Of a stretch of 64,000 nucleotides of DNA, positions 10,413-19,255 are shown piece by piece. Numbering within the stretch: position 1 is the stretch's first letter; every line of letters begins with the position of its first letter. Location: positions 124,001 to 188,000 of the forward strand of contig NZ_QEKQ01000001.1 in the NCBI RefSeq assembly GCF_003096655.1. The letters are read 5' to 3'. The translations under genes were made by a program, and so were the position numbers. The notes under the pieces were generated by a model. The model had not been told where the DNA came from. It saw nothing but the letters and a program-made list of their open reading frames with translations, and ran no database searches. Source of the stretch: Tamilnaduibacter salinus. GTDB taxonomy: Bacteria; Pseudomonadota; Gammaproteobacteria; Pseudomonadales; Oleiphilaceae.

Positions 10413-11268
10413 CCGGCCCCGGACCATTGAGTTGGCGTTGTCCCAGGCGGTGGCCTGTATCGCCAGTGAGTCTCCCCGGGTTGATGCCGAGCGGCTTCTG
10501 GAGCACGTGATCGACCGTGGTCCCACCTGGTTCCGGACCTGGCCCGACAAGGTGCTGACCGATGACGAGGATACCCGTTTCCAATCCCTCGTCGAACGTC
10601 GCGCCGCTGGCGAACCGGTTGCCCACCTGACGGGAAGTCAGGGGTTCTGGAGTCTGGATCTGGCCGTGTCGACTGACACGCTGATCCCCCGTCCCGACAC
10701 GGAAACCCTGATCGAAGTGGCTCTGACACTGCCGCTGCCGGCGAACGCTCAGGTCCTGGATCTGGGGACGGGCACCGGGGCGATTGCCCTGGCGCTTGCT
10801 TCGGAACGAGGCGACTGGCAGGTCACGGCCTGTGACAGCCACCGGGGGGCCGTTGATCTGGCGCAACGCAACGCTCAGGCCTGCGGACTCGGCGTCTCCG
10901 TCCAGTTCAGCGACTGGTTCCATCATCTGCCGGTGCAACCTTTCGACCTGATCGTGAGCAACCCGCCCTACATCCGTTCCGGCGATCCTCATCTGGCGCA
11001 GGGCGATGTCCGCTGGGAGCCGGTTTCGGCGCTGGTGAGTGGCGAGGACGGTCTCGATGCCATCCGCCATATTCTCCGGGAAGCGCCCGACTGGCTCGGT
11101 CCGAGTGGCTGGTTGGCCCTGGAGCATGGCTACGATCAGGGGCAGGCCGTTCGGGCTCTGTTCCGCGAGCGTGGGTTTGCGGATGTGGCGACACACCGTG
11201 ATTATGGCGACCAGGAGCGGGTCACACGGGGCTGCTGGAGGGTGATGGAGTCAGGCTATGCTGAGTGA
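10405..11268 (+). CDS. prmC: Release-factor glutamine methyltransferase
   Basis: 287 residues. An N-terminal helical domain is followed by a Rossmann SAM-binding domain with [15 protein letters not shown] and the N5-glutamine methyltransferase signature NPPY (in [16 protein letters not shown]). It methylates the GGQ glutamine of RF1 and RF2. The ATG at 10405 is chosen because it overlaps the prfA stop region; an in-frame start at 10321 would lie inside prfA. It overlaps the next gene by 11 bases. Confidence 0.96.
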   Translation: MSNRPRTIELALSQAVACIASESPRVDAERLLEHVIDRGPTWFRTWPDKVLTDDEDTRFQSLVERRAAGEPVAHLTGSQGFWSLDLAVSTDTLIPRPDTETLIEVALTLPLPANAQVLDLGTGTGAIALALASERGDWQVTACDSHRGAVDLAQRNAQACGLGVSVQFSDWFHHLPVQPFDLIVSNPPYIRSGDPHLAQGDVRWEPVSALVSGEDGLDAIRHILREAPDWLGPSGWLALEHGYDQGQAVRALFRERGFADVATHRDYGDQERVTRGCWRVMESGYAE

Positions 11269-12016
11269 CGACGAACTGATGCGCTACAGTCGGCAGCTGC
11301 TGCTGCCGGGATTCGAGATTGATGGGCAACAGGCGCTCAGAGCGAGCCGTGTTCTGGTGGTCGGTTGTGGAGGCCTCGGGTGCCCGGCGGCGCTCTATCT
11401 GGCCGGCGCCGGTGTTGGAACCTTGGTACTGGCGGACGATGATCAGGTGGAACTGGCCAATCTGCAACGTCAGATCGCCTTTACGGACACCGATCGTGAC
11501 CGGCCCAAGGCGCAAGCGCTGGCCGAACGCCTGACGGCCCTGAATCCCGGGATCGACGCCCGGCCGCTCACCGGGCGGCTGTCCGGCGAGGTGCTGGATG
11601 AGGCGGTGGCCGACAGCACGCTGGTTCTGGACTGCACCGACAACTTTGACACCCGCTTCGCCATCAATCGTGCCTGTGTCCGGGCTGGTGTGCCGCTGGT
11701 TTCCGGCGCGGCCGTTCGGGGCGAGGGGCAGGTATCGGTCTTTCAGAGGCACCGGCCAGAGTCGCCCTGTTACCAGTGCCTGTACCCGGACGGTGGCGGG
11801 GAAGACCTGCGCTGTTCCGAATCCGGTGTCATCGGCCCCCTCGTTGGGATGATTGGTGCCTGCCAGGCCATGGAAGCCATCAAGGTTTTGGCCGGGCTCG
11901 GCCAGAGCCTGACCGGTCGCCTGTTGCTGCTCGATGCCTGGCGGATGGAGTGGCGCGAGATGAAACTGGGGCCCGACCCCGAATGTCCCGTTTGTGGCGC
12001 TGTTGAGCAGCAGTGA
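11258..12016 (+). CDS. moeB: MoeB/ThiF/HesA-family sulfur-carrier adenylyltransferase
   Basis: 252 residues, the MoeB length. Blocks seen are RYSRQLLLPGFEIDGQ at the N-terminus, the nucleotide-binding VVGCGGLGCPAALYLAGAG, DDDQVELANLQRQ, DCTDNFDTRF, and two zinc Cys-X2-Cys pairs (CYQC and CPVC). E1-like enzymes of this type adenylate the C-terminal glycine of MoaD or ThiS. No moaD or thiS lies nearby, so which carrier is served is open. It is the last gene of hemA-prfA-prmC-moeB and converges on phrB. Confidence 0.88.
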   Translation: MLSDDELMRYSRQLLLPGFEIDGQQALRASRVLVVGCGGLGCPAALYLAGAGVGTLVLADDDQVELANLQRQIAFTDTDRDRPKAQALAERLTALNPGIDARPLTGRLSGEVLDEAVADSTLVLDCTDNFDTRFAINRACVRAGVPLVSGAAVRGEGQVSVFQRHRPESPCYQCLYPDGGGEDLRCSESGVIGPLVGMIGACQAMEAIKVLAGLGQSLTGRLLLLDAWRMEWREMKLGPDPECPVCGAVEQQ

Positions 12017-12051
12017 CTATCGCCGACATTTCAGGGCACACATTTATGCCA

Positions 12052-12134
12052 ATGTAGCCGGTCCCAGCTACTTGTTTGAAAACAGGTGTCGGTCGCCCTG
12101 CGGGCGACGCCGAAGTCGGAGACATCGGCTACAT
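12052..12134. repeat. Inverted-repeat element in the moeB/phrB convergent gap
   Basis: The arms ATGTAGCCG (12052-12060) and CGGCTACAT (12126-12134) are perfect inverted repeats. Inside lies a strong hairpin, GTCGCCC (12092-12098), loop TGC, GGGCGAC (12102-12108), flanked by TGTC and GACA. There is no U-tract on either strand. It resembles REP-type or small palindromic intergenic elements; it could stop or protect both converging transcripts. I see no coding potential in 12017-12164. Confidence 0.6.
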
Positions 12135-12164
12135 GGGGGGATCGTTCGCCTTAGTGAGTTCCTC

Positions 12165-13562
12165 TCAATCCTTCTTCAATGCCTGAAAAGCTTCAATCGC
12201 TGCCTTGCGGCTTGTTTTAAGGTCCACTACGGGTGCCGGATAGCGCACCGGGCGGCCGTCGCCGGGCTGATGAATGCGTTTGCTGTCCATATCTCTCAGT
12301 TCCGGGACCCAGTAGCGAATGAACGTGCCATCCGGGTCGAACCGCTGGCTCTGGGTGACCGGATTGAACACCCGGAAGTAGGGCGCGGCATCGGTGCCGG
12401 TGGAGGCACTCCACTGCCAGCCGCCATTGTTGGAGGGCAGATAGCCGTCCGCCAGGTTCTGCATGAACCAGGCCTCGCCTTCGCGCCAGTCGATGAACAG
12501 ATTCTTGGTCAGGAACATGGCCGTCACCATCCGCAGCCGATTGTGCATCCAGCCGGTTTCCCGGAGTTGTCGCATGGCCGCGTCAACGATCGGGATGCCC
12601 GTCTTGCCGGCCTTCCAGGCCTCGAAGAGCGGGCCCGCTGGATGCCAGGAGAGCGCTTCGGTGTCCGGTTTGAACGCCTGATGCCGGCTGACCCTGGGAA
12701 AGTGGTAGAGGATATGGATATAGAAGTCACGCCAGGCGATCTCGTTGATCCAGGTCTGGATGCCTTCCGAACCGGGGCGGTCCATCATGGCAGTCCGTGC
12801 GGCCTGCAGACACTGACGCCCCGAGAGAATACCGCTGGCGAGATAGGGCGACAGCAGGCTGGTCGCCGGTTTCGCGGGGAAGTCGCGCTCCTCTTTATAG
12901 CGGTCACCGCCATCCTTCAGGAACCCTGTCAACGCACGATGGGCGGCCTCTTCACCGGTATCGACCAGCGGCGGCACGTCGCGGGCGAAGTCCTCCGGCA
13001 CCGCCGGAATGGCCGCAGGCGACACGGGCTCGCCCACCGGCCCCGGGGCTGGTAGTGGCTGGCAGTCATTCTGCTCGGTCCAGGCGCGCCAGCGTTTCGA
13101 AAACGGGGTGAAAACGGTATATGGGTCGCCCTGCTGGGTCTTGACTGACCCCACGGGCGCCACGGTCTGGTCACGGTACTTCAGTACCGTGACGCCGTGC
13201 TCAGCCAGTTGGTCCCGGGTTGCCCGGTCCCGTCGGCGCTCGTTCACGGCATATTCTTCATTGAAATGCACTCGTGAAACCCCGTGCTGGCGGCACAGCT
13301 CGCCTAGCGCCTCAACGCTGTTACTGAACGTGTGGACGGTGCGGATGTCCATCGGGATGCCCCGCTCCGCCAGGGCCGACGTCAGGGTTGCCAGGTGCCG
13401 GTGGATCAACTGGACACGGGCGGGGGACCAGTCATGGGCCTGCCACTGGTCTGGCGTTATAAAGAAGCATGCCCGGACCGGCCCGCCATCGTGGCAGGCG
13501 GCCGTGAGCGCCGGATTGTCCGCGACGCGGAGATCGTTTCGAAACCAGACGAGTGACGTCAT
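12165..13562 (-). CDS. phrB: Deoxyribodipyrimidine photolyase (class I CPD)
   Basis: 465 residues. An N-terminal alpha/beta antenna-chromophore domain (SLVWFRNDLRVADNPAL) is followed by the helical FAD domain with WINEIAWRDFYIHIL, MHNRLRMVTAMFLTKNLFIDWREGE and NNGGWQWSASTGTDAAPYFRVFNP. These are the DNA- and FAD-contacting blocks of class I photolyases, which split pyrimidine dimers using blue light. The length matches E. coli PhrB. It is a single gene, convergent with moeB and divergent from the RimB-like gene. Confidence 0.95.
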   Translation of the reverse strand: MTSLVWFRNDLRVADNPALTAACHDGGPVRACFFITPDQWQAHDWSPARVQLIHRHLATLTSALAERGIPMDIRTVHTFSNSVEALGELCRQHGVSRVHFNEEYAVNERRRDRATRDQLAEHGVTVLKYRDQTVAPVGSVKTQQGDPYTVFTPFSKRWRAWTEQNDCQPLPAPGPVGEPVSPAAIPAVPEDFARDVPPLVDTGEEAAHRALTGFLKDGGDRYKEERDFPAKPATSLLSPYLASGILSGRQCLQAARTAMMDRPGSEGIQTWINEIAWRDFYIHILYHFPRVSRHQAFKPDTEALSWHPAGPLFEAWKAGKTGIPIVDAAMRQLRETGWMHNRLRMVTAMFLTKNLFIDWREGEAWFMQNLADGYLPSNNGGWQWSASTGTDAAPYFRVFNPVTQSQRFDPDGTFIRYWVPELRDMDSKRIHQPGDGRPVRYPAPVVDLKTSRKAAIEAFQALKKD

Positions 13563-13733
13563 GAACCCTGCCTTTTGGCTCTCTGATGAGTAGGTGGTGT
13601 AACGACGATATGGTACCGGTCACCAGGAGGATTGTTCGCGGAAAACAGGACATTGGATTATATTGGGGCGGACATTCGGGAAAATCCGGTGGTTTCGGCT
13701 TTTCCCAAAGGCCGCACAGAACGGGATGACAGC

Positions 13734-14213
13734 ATGACGGTAACAGATTCGGACCAACGGGACGACGATGGTCTGGTACGACTTGGCTGGCGTGAATGGG
13801 TCGGGCTGCCGGATCTCGGCATCCGCCGGATCAAGGCAAAAGTGGATACGGGGGCCCGCACCTCCTGCCTCCACACCTTTGAGATGGAGACGTACGACCG
13901 GGGCGGCGAGCGCCGGGTCCGATTCCGCGTTCATCCCGAGCAGTACGATCTTGAGACGGTTATCGAATGCGATGCAAAGGTTCTGGATGAGCGGATGGTG
14001 ACCGACTCCGGCGGGCATCAGGAAGAGCGCCTTGTCATTGAAACCACGGTGTTGGTCAGTGATCATCGGTGGCCTATTGAAATGACCCTGACCAATCGTG
14101 ATTCCATGCGGTTTCGCATGCTGCTGGGACGAACCGCCCTGAAAGGTCGCGGGTTCGTTCACCCCGAGTATTCATTTCTGGCCGGAGAACCGGTGAGCGG
14201 GAGTTCACTATGA
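13734..14213 (+). CDS. RimB-like protease, PF05618 family (ATP-dependent zinc protease annotation)
   Basis: 159 residues from the ATG at 13734; an upstream in-frame start at 13632 gives an N-terminus that does not look like the family. The core is [12 protein letters not shown] with an aspartic-protease-type D-T-G at 38-40, and MLLGRTAL at about 129-136. This pattern suits a retropepsin-like fold better than the older zinc-protease label. Homologues travel with rimK (the rimB gene of Pseudomonas fluorescens rimABK). Here its stop overlaps rimK as ATGA. A role in processing RimK-added glutamate tails is inference. Confidence 0.82.
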   Translation: MTVTDSDQRDDDGLVRLGWREWVGLPDLGIRRIKAKVDTGARTSCLHTFEMETYDRGGERRVRFRVHPEQYDLETVIECDAKVLDERMVTDSGGHQEERLVIETTVLVSDHRWPIEMTLTNRDSMRFRMLLGRTALKGRGFVHPEYSFLAGEPVSGSSL

Positions 14214-15115
14214 AAATTGCTGTGCTGTCACGTAACAAGTCGCTGTACTCCACTCGGCGACTGGTGGAGGAATGTCTGAACCGCGGTCACGAGGCCCGGG
14301 TGATTGACTGCCTGCACTGCTATATGAACATCACCTCGGCCAAGCCGGAGATCCACTACCGGGAAGAAGTGCTGGACGGCTACGACGTCGTGATCCCGCG
14401 GATCGGCGCCTCGGTCACCTTCTACGGCTCAGCGGTGCTGCGCCAGTTTGAGATGATGGGGGTGTTCCCGGTCAACGAATCGGTGGCCATCAGCCGGTCC
14501 CGCGACAAGCTGCGCTCGCTCCAGCTACTGGCCCGCAAGGGTGTGGGCATGCCGGTGACCGGTTTTGCCAACAAGCCGGACGATGTGCCGGAGCTCATCA
14601 AGATGGTGGGCGGTTCGCCCGTAGTGATCAAGCTGCTGCAGGGTACCCAGGGTATCGGCGTCGTGCTGGCGGAGACCAGGAAGGCGGCCGAAAGTGTGAT
14701 TGAGGCGTTCATGGGGCTCAAGGCGGACATCCTCGTTCAGGAGTATGTGAAAGAAGCCGGTGGCGCCGACATCCGCTGTTTTGTCATCGGAGACAAAGTG
14801 ATCGCGGCGATGAAGCGTCAGGCGGTCGAAGGGGAATTCCGCTCCAATCTGCACCGCGGAGGCAGCGCTTCGCTGGTCCGTATTACCCCGGAGGAGCGCC
14901 GTACCGCGGTGCAGGCGGCTAAGGCCATGGGGCTGAACATCGCCGGCGTGGACCTGCTGCGTTCCGGTCGGGGGCCGCTGGTCATGGAAGTGAATTCCTC
15001 TCCCGGTCTGCAGGGCATTGAAACCGCCACCGGGAAGAACGTGGCCGGCATGATCATCAACTGGACGGAGAAAAACCAGAAGCCCTGGAAGACCCGCACC
15101 AAGGGGAGAGGCTGA
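14210..15115 (+). CDS. rimK: Alpha-L-glutamate ligase RimK (ribosomal protein S6 modification)
   Basis: 301 residues of the ATP-grasp fold. It starts [18 protein letters not shown] and has the nucleotide and metal blocks [53 protein letters not shown] and [14 protein letters not shown]. RimK adds glutamates to the C-terminus of S6 in E. coli and also makes poly-alpha-glutamate. It is translationally coupled to the RimB-like gene upstream and lies 1 base before the deacylase gene downstream. Confidence 0.95.
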   Translation: MKIAVLSRNKSLYSTRRLVEECLNRGHEARVIDCLHCYMNITSAKPEIHYREEVLDGYDVVIPRIGASVTFYGSAVLRQFEMMGVFPVNESVAISRSRDKLRSLQLLARKGVGMPVTGFANKPDDVPELIKMVGGSPVVIKLLQGTQGIGVVLAETRKAAESVIEAFMGLKADILVQEYVKEAGGADIRCFVIGDKVIAAMKRQAVEGEFRSNLHRGGSASLVRITPEERRTAVQAAKAMGLNIAGVDLLRSGRGPLVMEVNSSPGLQGIETATGKNVAGMIINWTEKNQKPWKTRTKGRG

Positions 15116-15116
15116 G

Positions 15117-16181
15117 ATGGCGCGGGCACCGTTTCGAATTGCGGGAGAGGAGATTCCCGCCGGCACCCGAAAGACGGTGGAGGTCCCGGTCGCCAAGCTC
15201 TATACCCACACGCCGCTGCACATTCCCGTGGAGGTGGTACACGGTCGTCGTTCGGGCCCGGTGCTGTTGGTGTGCGCGGCCATTCACGGGGACGAGATCA
15301 ACGGCGTCGAGGTGATTCGCCGGGTCCTGCGTTACGGCGCCTTGCGTCACCTTCGGGGCACACTGATCGCGGTGCCGATTGTCAATGTGTTCGGGTTTGT
15401 TCAGAAAACCCGCTATCTTCCGGACCGGCGCGACCTGAACCGGTGCTTTCCAGGGTCGGAAACCGGCTCTCTGGGTGGGCGTATCGCCTATCTGTTCCGC
15501 ACCGAAATCATGCAGAAGGTCACGCACGTCATTGATCTGCACACCGGGGCGATCCACCGTTTCAACCTCCCACAGATTCGTGCCGAGCTGGACAACCAGG
15601 CCTCACTGGAGCTGGCCGAAGCCTTCGGTGCGCCGGTCATCCTCAACTCGGGTCTGAGGGAAGGATCGTTGCGGGAACTGGGTGACTCACTGGGCGTCCC
15701 GGTCATTACGTTCGAAGGGGGCGAGGCACTGAGGTTCGATGATGTCGTGATTTCCTCCGGGGTTCATGGCGTCGTCCGGGTGATGCGCAAGCTCCAGATG
15801 CTGCCCCGCAAGGCGTCCCGCATCAAGGTGACCAATCGCTCGGAGACGGCCCGGAACTCCGTCTGGGTTCGCGCCGAAATCGACGGCATCATGCGTCCGT
15901 CGGTCAGGCTGGGGCAGCGGGTGCGCAAGGGCCAGAAGCTGGCCATCATCGCTGACCCGTTTGGCGCCACCGAGTCCCCGGTCAAATCCACCGTCACCGG
16001 CATCGTGATCGGCATGAACAACCTGCCGCTGGTGAACGAAGGCGATGCCATCTACCACATTGCCCGTTTCGACGAACTGGACGAGGCCGAGAAAACCCTC
16101 GACGATTTCCGCTCGTCCATGGACACGGAGAACAACGACCCGGTACAGCCGGACCAGCCGTGGGATGAGAATCGGGATTGA
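15117..16181 (+). CDS. Succinylglutamate desuccinylase/aspartoacylase-family metallohydrolase (M14-like)
   Basis: 354 residues of the AstE/AspA family. Zinc ligands are expected at His57 and Glu60 (AAIHGDEING) and His142 (VIDLHTGA), with substrate arginines in DRRDLNRCFPG and a catalytic-type glutamate in TFEGGEAL. The last roughly 90 residues (LGQRVRKGQKLAII, VKSTVTGIVIGMNNLPLVNEGDAIYHI) look like a small lipoyl-type barrel found in this subgroup. It is the third gene of the RimB-RimK operon. The substrate is unknown; an N-acylated glutamate or glutamyl peptide is a reasonable guess. Confidence 0.85.
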   Translation: MARAPFRIAGEEIPAGTRKTVEVPVAKLYTHTPLHIPVEVVHGRRSGPVLLVCAAIHGDEINGVEVIRRVLRYGALRHLRGTLIAVPIVNVFGFVQKTRYLPDRRDLNRCFPGSETGSLGGRIAYLFRTEIMQKVTHVIDLHTGAIHRFNLPQIRAELDNQASLELAEAFGAPVILNSGLREGSLRELGDSLGVPVITFEGGEALRFDDVVISSGVHGVVRVMRKLQMLPRKASRIKVTNRSETARNSVWVRAEIDGIMRPSVRLGQRVRKGQKLAIIADPFGATESPVKSTVTGIVIGMNNLPLVNEGDAIYHIARFDELDEAEKTLDDFRSSMDTENNDPVQPDQPWDENRD

Positions 16182-16189
16182 GAGAGTGA

Positions 16190-16414
16190 GCCACGGAAGA
16201 ACACGGAAATCACGGAAGGCGCGTCCCTTCGGACGCTAGAAACAGGAAAGTCGCAAGTGACAAGTTACAAGTGCTTTTGTTGTGGGCGATCACCCGGCGG
16301 GTGAAATGCGACCTTTGACAGGCGCTTGCCCGACGCATTTTTATGTTTGATTTGCAACGTGTTGCTTTAAGCTTGCCACTCTCTTTGTCCGTGCTTTCTG
16401 TGTTCTTCCGTGGC
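16190..16414. repeat. CACGGAA-type inverted-repeat element, copy 1
   Basis: The left arm 16190-16215 begins GCCACGGAAGAACACGGAAA and is the inverse complement of 16389-16414 with two mismatches in 26 bases. Each arm is made of CAC(G/A)GAA units about 10 bases apart. Just inside the left arm is a hairpin GCGTCC-CTTC-GGACGC (16221-16236). Three tandem 7-base units (CAAGTGA, CAAGTTA, CAAGTGC) lie at 16254-16274. The element fills almost the whole gap between converging stop codons (16181 and 16426). A second copy is at 23443-23574. There is no transposase and no convincing ORF inside. Confidence 0.8.
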
Positions 16415-16425
16415 GAACGCCGTCT

Positions 16426-17811
16426 TTAAAGATTCGCCTCCGCAAACTCCGCCAGCACCGACCTCGGCACACCCTGCAGATGAATATGCCCGCCGTGGCG
16501 GAAGCCTCGGAAGCGTTCGGTCATGTAAGTGAGGCCGGAACTGAGGCCGCTCAGGTACGGGGTATCGATCTGGGCGAGGTTGCCCAGGCAGATGACTTTG
16601 GAGCCGTTGCCTGCCCGCGTGATGATGGTTTTGAGCTGGTGTGGCGTCAGGTTCTGCGATTCATCAATGATGATCAGACTGTGCTGGAAGCTGCGACCGC
16701 GGATGTAGTTCAGGGATTTGAAGTACAGCGGCACTTTGCTGAGGATGTAGTCCACGCTGGCGGACATGTTCTCATCGTCTTCGTGCAATGCTTCCAGGTT
16801 GTCGACGATGGCGCCGAGCCAGGGTTCCATCTTCTCCGCCTCAGTGCCGGGCAGGAAGCCGATGTCGGCATCCAGGGCCTGGGTTGAGCGGGTCGCGATG
16901 ATGCGCTTGTACTGGCGGCTCGCCACGGTCAGCTCAATGCAGGCGGCCAGTGCGAGAATCGTCTTGCCGGAGCCGGCCGAGCCGGTCAGGTTCACCAGAT
17001 GCACCTCCGGATCCATCAGCAGGTCCAGCGCCATCGCCTGGTAGATATCCCGGGGTTGCAGCCCCCAGACTTCCCGCTCGGTGATACCGGCCTGGGACAG
17101 GTCCTCAAGAACGATGCGCTCGCGATCACTCTGGGTGACGCGACCGATAAAGCCCTGCTCGTCCACCACAAACTCGTTGACCGTGAGGTTTTCCAGACCC
17201 GCCTCGCGCCTCAGCACGTGTTCGGTCACCCCGTCCCGCTGGGCGGTCTCCACCTTTGGAATACGGTCCCAGAAAGAGCCCTCGAACTCCTGATAGCCCT
17301 GCGGGAGCAGATCGATGTCATCAATGAGCTGGTCGTTGTGGTAATCCTGTGCCTCCACGCCAAAGCCCCGCGCCTTGAGGCGCATGTTGATGTCCTTGCT
17401 GACCAGAATCAGGTCACGGTCCGGGCTCCGGCTCTGGAGGGCGGCCAGGGTGTTGATGATCTTGTTGTCGTTGAGATGCTCGGGCAGCACGTGAGTGCTG
17501 CTGTGCTCTGTGCTCATCAGGATCGAGAGCGTCCCGAGCGGCTCAGCTTTCTCCGCCCGGACGATCGGCACCCCCTTTTCGATGTCGTGGGGGCTCGCGT
17601 CCCCCAGCAGACGATCGATGTTCCGGATGGCCTGGCGGCAATCGGCGGCAACGGTCTGTTTTCCGGATTTGAGGCTGTCGAGTTCCTCGAGGACCGTCAT
17701 CGGGATGATGACATCGTGTTCCTCAAAGTTGAGAAGGGCGTTGGGATCGTGGATCAGGACGTTGGTGTCGAGGACATACATGATTTTCCGCGAGTGCGGT
17801 GCTGAGGCCAT
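16426..17811 (-). CDS. PIN-domain/PhoH-family ATPase (PhoH2, YlaK-like)
   Basis: 461 residues. The N-terminal PIN nuclease domain (about 12-150) keeps the acidic residues Asp15 (LDTN), Glu43 and Asp115. The C-terminal PhoH domain has Walker A GSAGSGKT at 277-284 and a Walker B-like LIIIDESQNLTPHQ. PIN-PhoH proteins have been shown in other bacteria to unwind and cleave RNA. The start could instead be codon 11 (MYVLDTNVLI, 17781), where GGAA precedes; 17811 has a more distant GGAGG. It is last in the minus-strand set START-CBS-PhoH, 61 bases after the CBS gene. Confidence 0.93.
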   Translation of the reverse strand: MASAPHSRKIMYVLDTNVLIHDPNALLNFEEHDVIIPMTVLEELDSLKSGKQTVAADCRQAIRNIDRLLGDASPHDIEKGVPIVRAEKAEPLGTLSILMSTEHSSTHVLPEHLNDNKIINTLAALQSRSPDRDLILVSKDINMRLKARGFGVEAQDYHNDQLIDDIDLLPQGYQEFEGSFWDRIPKVETAQRDGVTEHVLRREAGLENLTVNEFVVDEQGFIGRVTQSDRERIVLEDLSQAGITEREVWGLQPRDIYQAMALDLLMDPEVHLVNLTGSAGSGKTILALAACIELTVASRQYKRIIATRSTQALDADIGFLPGTEAEKMEPWLGAIVDNLEALHEDDENMSASVDYILSKVPLYFKSLNYIRGRSFQHSLIIIDESQNLTPHQLKTIITRAGNGSKVICLGNLAQIDTPYLSGLSSGLTYMTERFRGFRHGGHIHLQGVPRSVLAEFAEANL

Positions 17812-17872
17812 AGTGCTGGCATCCTCCCGGTGGACAGGAATGGCGGCGTCGCGGCAGTGGCGGGGTGGTCCG

Positions 17873-18361
17873 CTACTGGGCGCAGCGCCTCGTCAGGTCA
17901 TTGTCGGAAATCAGCTTGAGCATGTCGTACGTGGTGATAATACCAGTCACCTCGCCATCCCGTGTGACAAAAATACGGTGCAGGTGTTCTTCCATCATCT
18001 GCGCGGCAATGTCCCGGACTGGCGTGTCTTCCGTTACCGACAGAACGATGGGCGTCATGATGTCCCGGACTTCGACCGGCAGACGGCTCATCTCCTCGAA
18101 AATGAACATCCTCAGCCGGCGCGCTTCCTGCTGTTCCTCCGGAGTCAGGCGGGCTTCGGAGTCGGACGCCTCAGAGGCATTCCAACGGAATTCCGCCACG
18201 TCCTTGAGCGTGGCGATACCGACAATGCGACCTTCGTCATCACAGACCGGGCTGCCGGTAATCTCGTTGTCGGTGAGAAAGCGGGTGAAACGGTCCATGG
18301 TCCAGGACTGGGGAACGGCCTTGACGCTTGGCGTCATGATCTCGCGTGCGAGAACGGTCAT
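17873..18361 (-). CDS. Tandem CBS-domain protein
   Basis: 162 residues from the ATG at 18361, with AGGAA 8 bases upstream. Two CBS motifs are visible: IMTPSVKAVPQSWTMDRF...GIATLKDVAEF, and DIMTPIVLSVTEDTPVRDIAAQMMEEHLHRIFV...GIITTYDMLKLI. A charged helical insert rich in Glu and Arg (about 65-95) separates them. Stand-alone CBS pairs bind adenosine nucleotides and act as regulators; no partner is fused here. It lies 52 bases after the START gene and 61 bases before the PIN-PhoH gene on the same strand. Confidence 0.9.
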   Translation of the reverse strand: MTVLAREIMTPSVKAVPQSWTMDRFTRFLTDNEITGSPVCDDEGRIVGIATLKDVAEFRWNASEASDSEARLTPEEQQEARRLRMFIFEEMSRLPVEVRDIMTPIVLSVTEDTPVRDIAAQMMEEHLHRIFVTRDGEVTGIITTYDMLKLISDNDLTRRCAQ

Positions 18362-18413
18362 GGGTGTGTTCCTGTGTTTGCTCGCTGGTCTGATTCTCAG
18401 GTTAGACGTCCGA

Positions 18414-19121
18414 TCAACTGGCGTCATCCCCCGAGTCATCGGGACGTTTTACCACATTCGTGAGTTTGCCGTTATGAAAAACCAGCCGGTGACCGGCATA
18501 GCGCGGTTCGTGGACGACATCCCGCAAAGCCTTGACGGACTGGAAGGGAATGTCCACGAGCAGGCTGTTCACCAGCCAGCTGGGAATCGAGCCGTTGGGC
18601 TCGGTGTGCTGTACCCAGGTCATTCGGGTCTGCCCGTTTCCGACCGGCGTAAAGCGGTAGAGTGTGTCCGACTTGGTGACCCGGACCATGCCGTCCTGTT
18701 TCGGATGGTGCCCCTTCACGGCGCTCATCCGCACTTCTACCGTGCCGCTGCCCGGCTCGCCCCGGGTCAATACATGCAGCACGTAATCCCGATCGGATAC
18801 GGGCCAGGGCATATCGTTCACCGAGTACGCAAAGCGATCCCGGAAGGTGCCGCTCAGATTGCGGGCCGCCGTGCAGTTGTGTACCCACTTCATGCAGGAT
18901 TGGGGGTGAGCCATTACCGCCATGACCCGGGAGACGGGGACATCGAACGTCGTGGAGGCCCGGAAGGCCTGGAAGTCCGATCCCGGCAGATCGGCGGTTT
19001 CAACCACGATGCCGTCGCTGTCCTGTTGAACGGCCCAGTCCGCGTCCTTCGGGGGCAGGGCCGGGCCGGCCAGGGCCAGGCCGGGCATGAGCAGGGTGAG
19101 AAGACACACGATGAATCTCAA
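18414..19121 (-). CDS. Secreted START/SRPBCC-domain protein
   Basis: 235 residues if the TTG at 19121 is the start, which has AGGA 7 bases upstream and gives a clean signal peptide MRFIVCLLTLLMPGLALA. A longer form from an ATG at about 19161 is possible but has no clear ribosome site. The mature protein is a single START-type lipid-binding domain: DGIVVETADLPGSDFQAFRASTTFDVPVSRV near the start and VNSLLVDIPFQSVKALRDVV near the end. Periplasmic lipid or sterol-like ligand binding is inferred. It is divergent from the DUF2804 gene. Confidence 0.85.
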   Translation of the reverse strand: MRFIVCLLTLLMPGLALAGPALPPKDADWAVQQDSDGIVVETADLPGSDFQAFRASTTFDVPVSRVMAVMAHPQSCMKWVHNCTAARNLSGTFRDRFAYSVNDMPWPVSDRDYVLHVLTRGEPGSGTVEVRMSAVKGHHPKQDGMVRVTKSDTLYRFTPVGNGQTRMTWVQHTEPNGSIPSWLVNSLLVDIPFQSVKALRDVVHEPRYAGHRLVFHNGKLTNVVKRPDDSGDDAS

Positions 19122-19255
19122 GGCGTCATCCTTTCTTCCTTGGGTGACTGGCGATAGCATGCCCGGAACTGTCACGGGCCGTTTGGCTCCGGAGTCTATC
19201 ATGTTGATAACGACCGGACTGTTACTCAGCCGGCAATCTCGCGAAAGGGACGCAC

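Noticed and set aside
8958-10550. A 530-codon open frame on the minus strand opposite hemA, prfA and prmC
   Set aside because: Antisense shadow of three conserved genes, with no recognisable domain or ribosome site.
16254-16274. Three short tandem units considered as the start of a CRISPR array
   Set aside because: The units are 7 bases and contiguous, with no spacers and no cas genes in the window.
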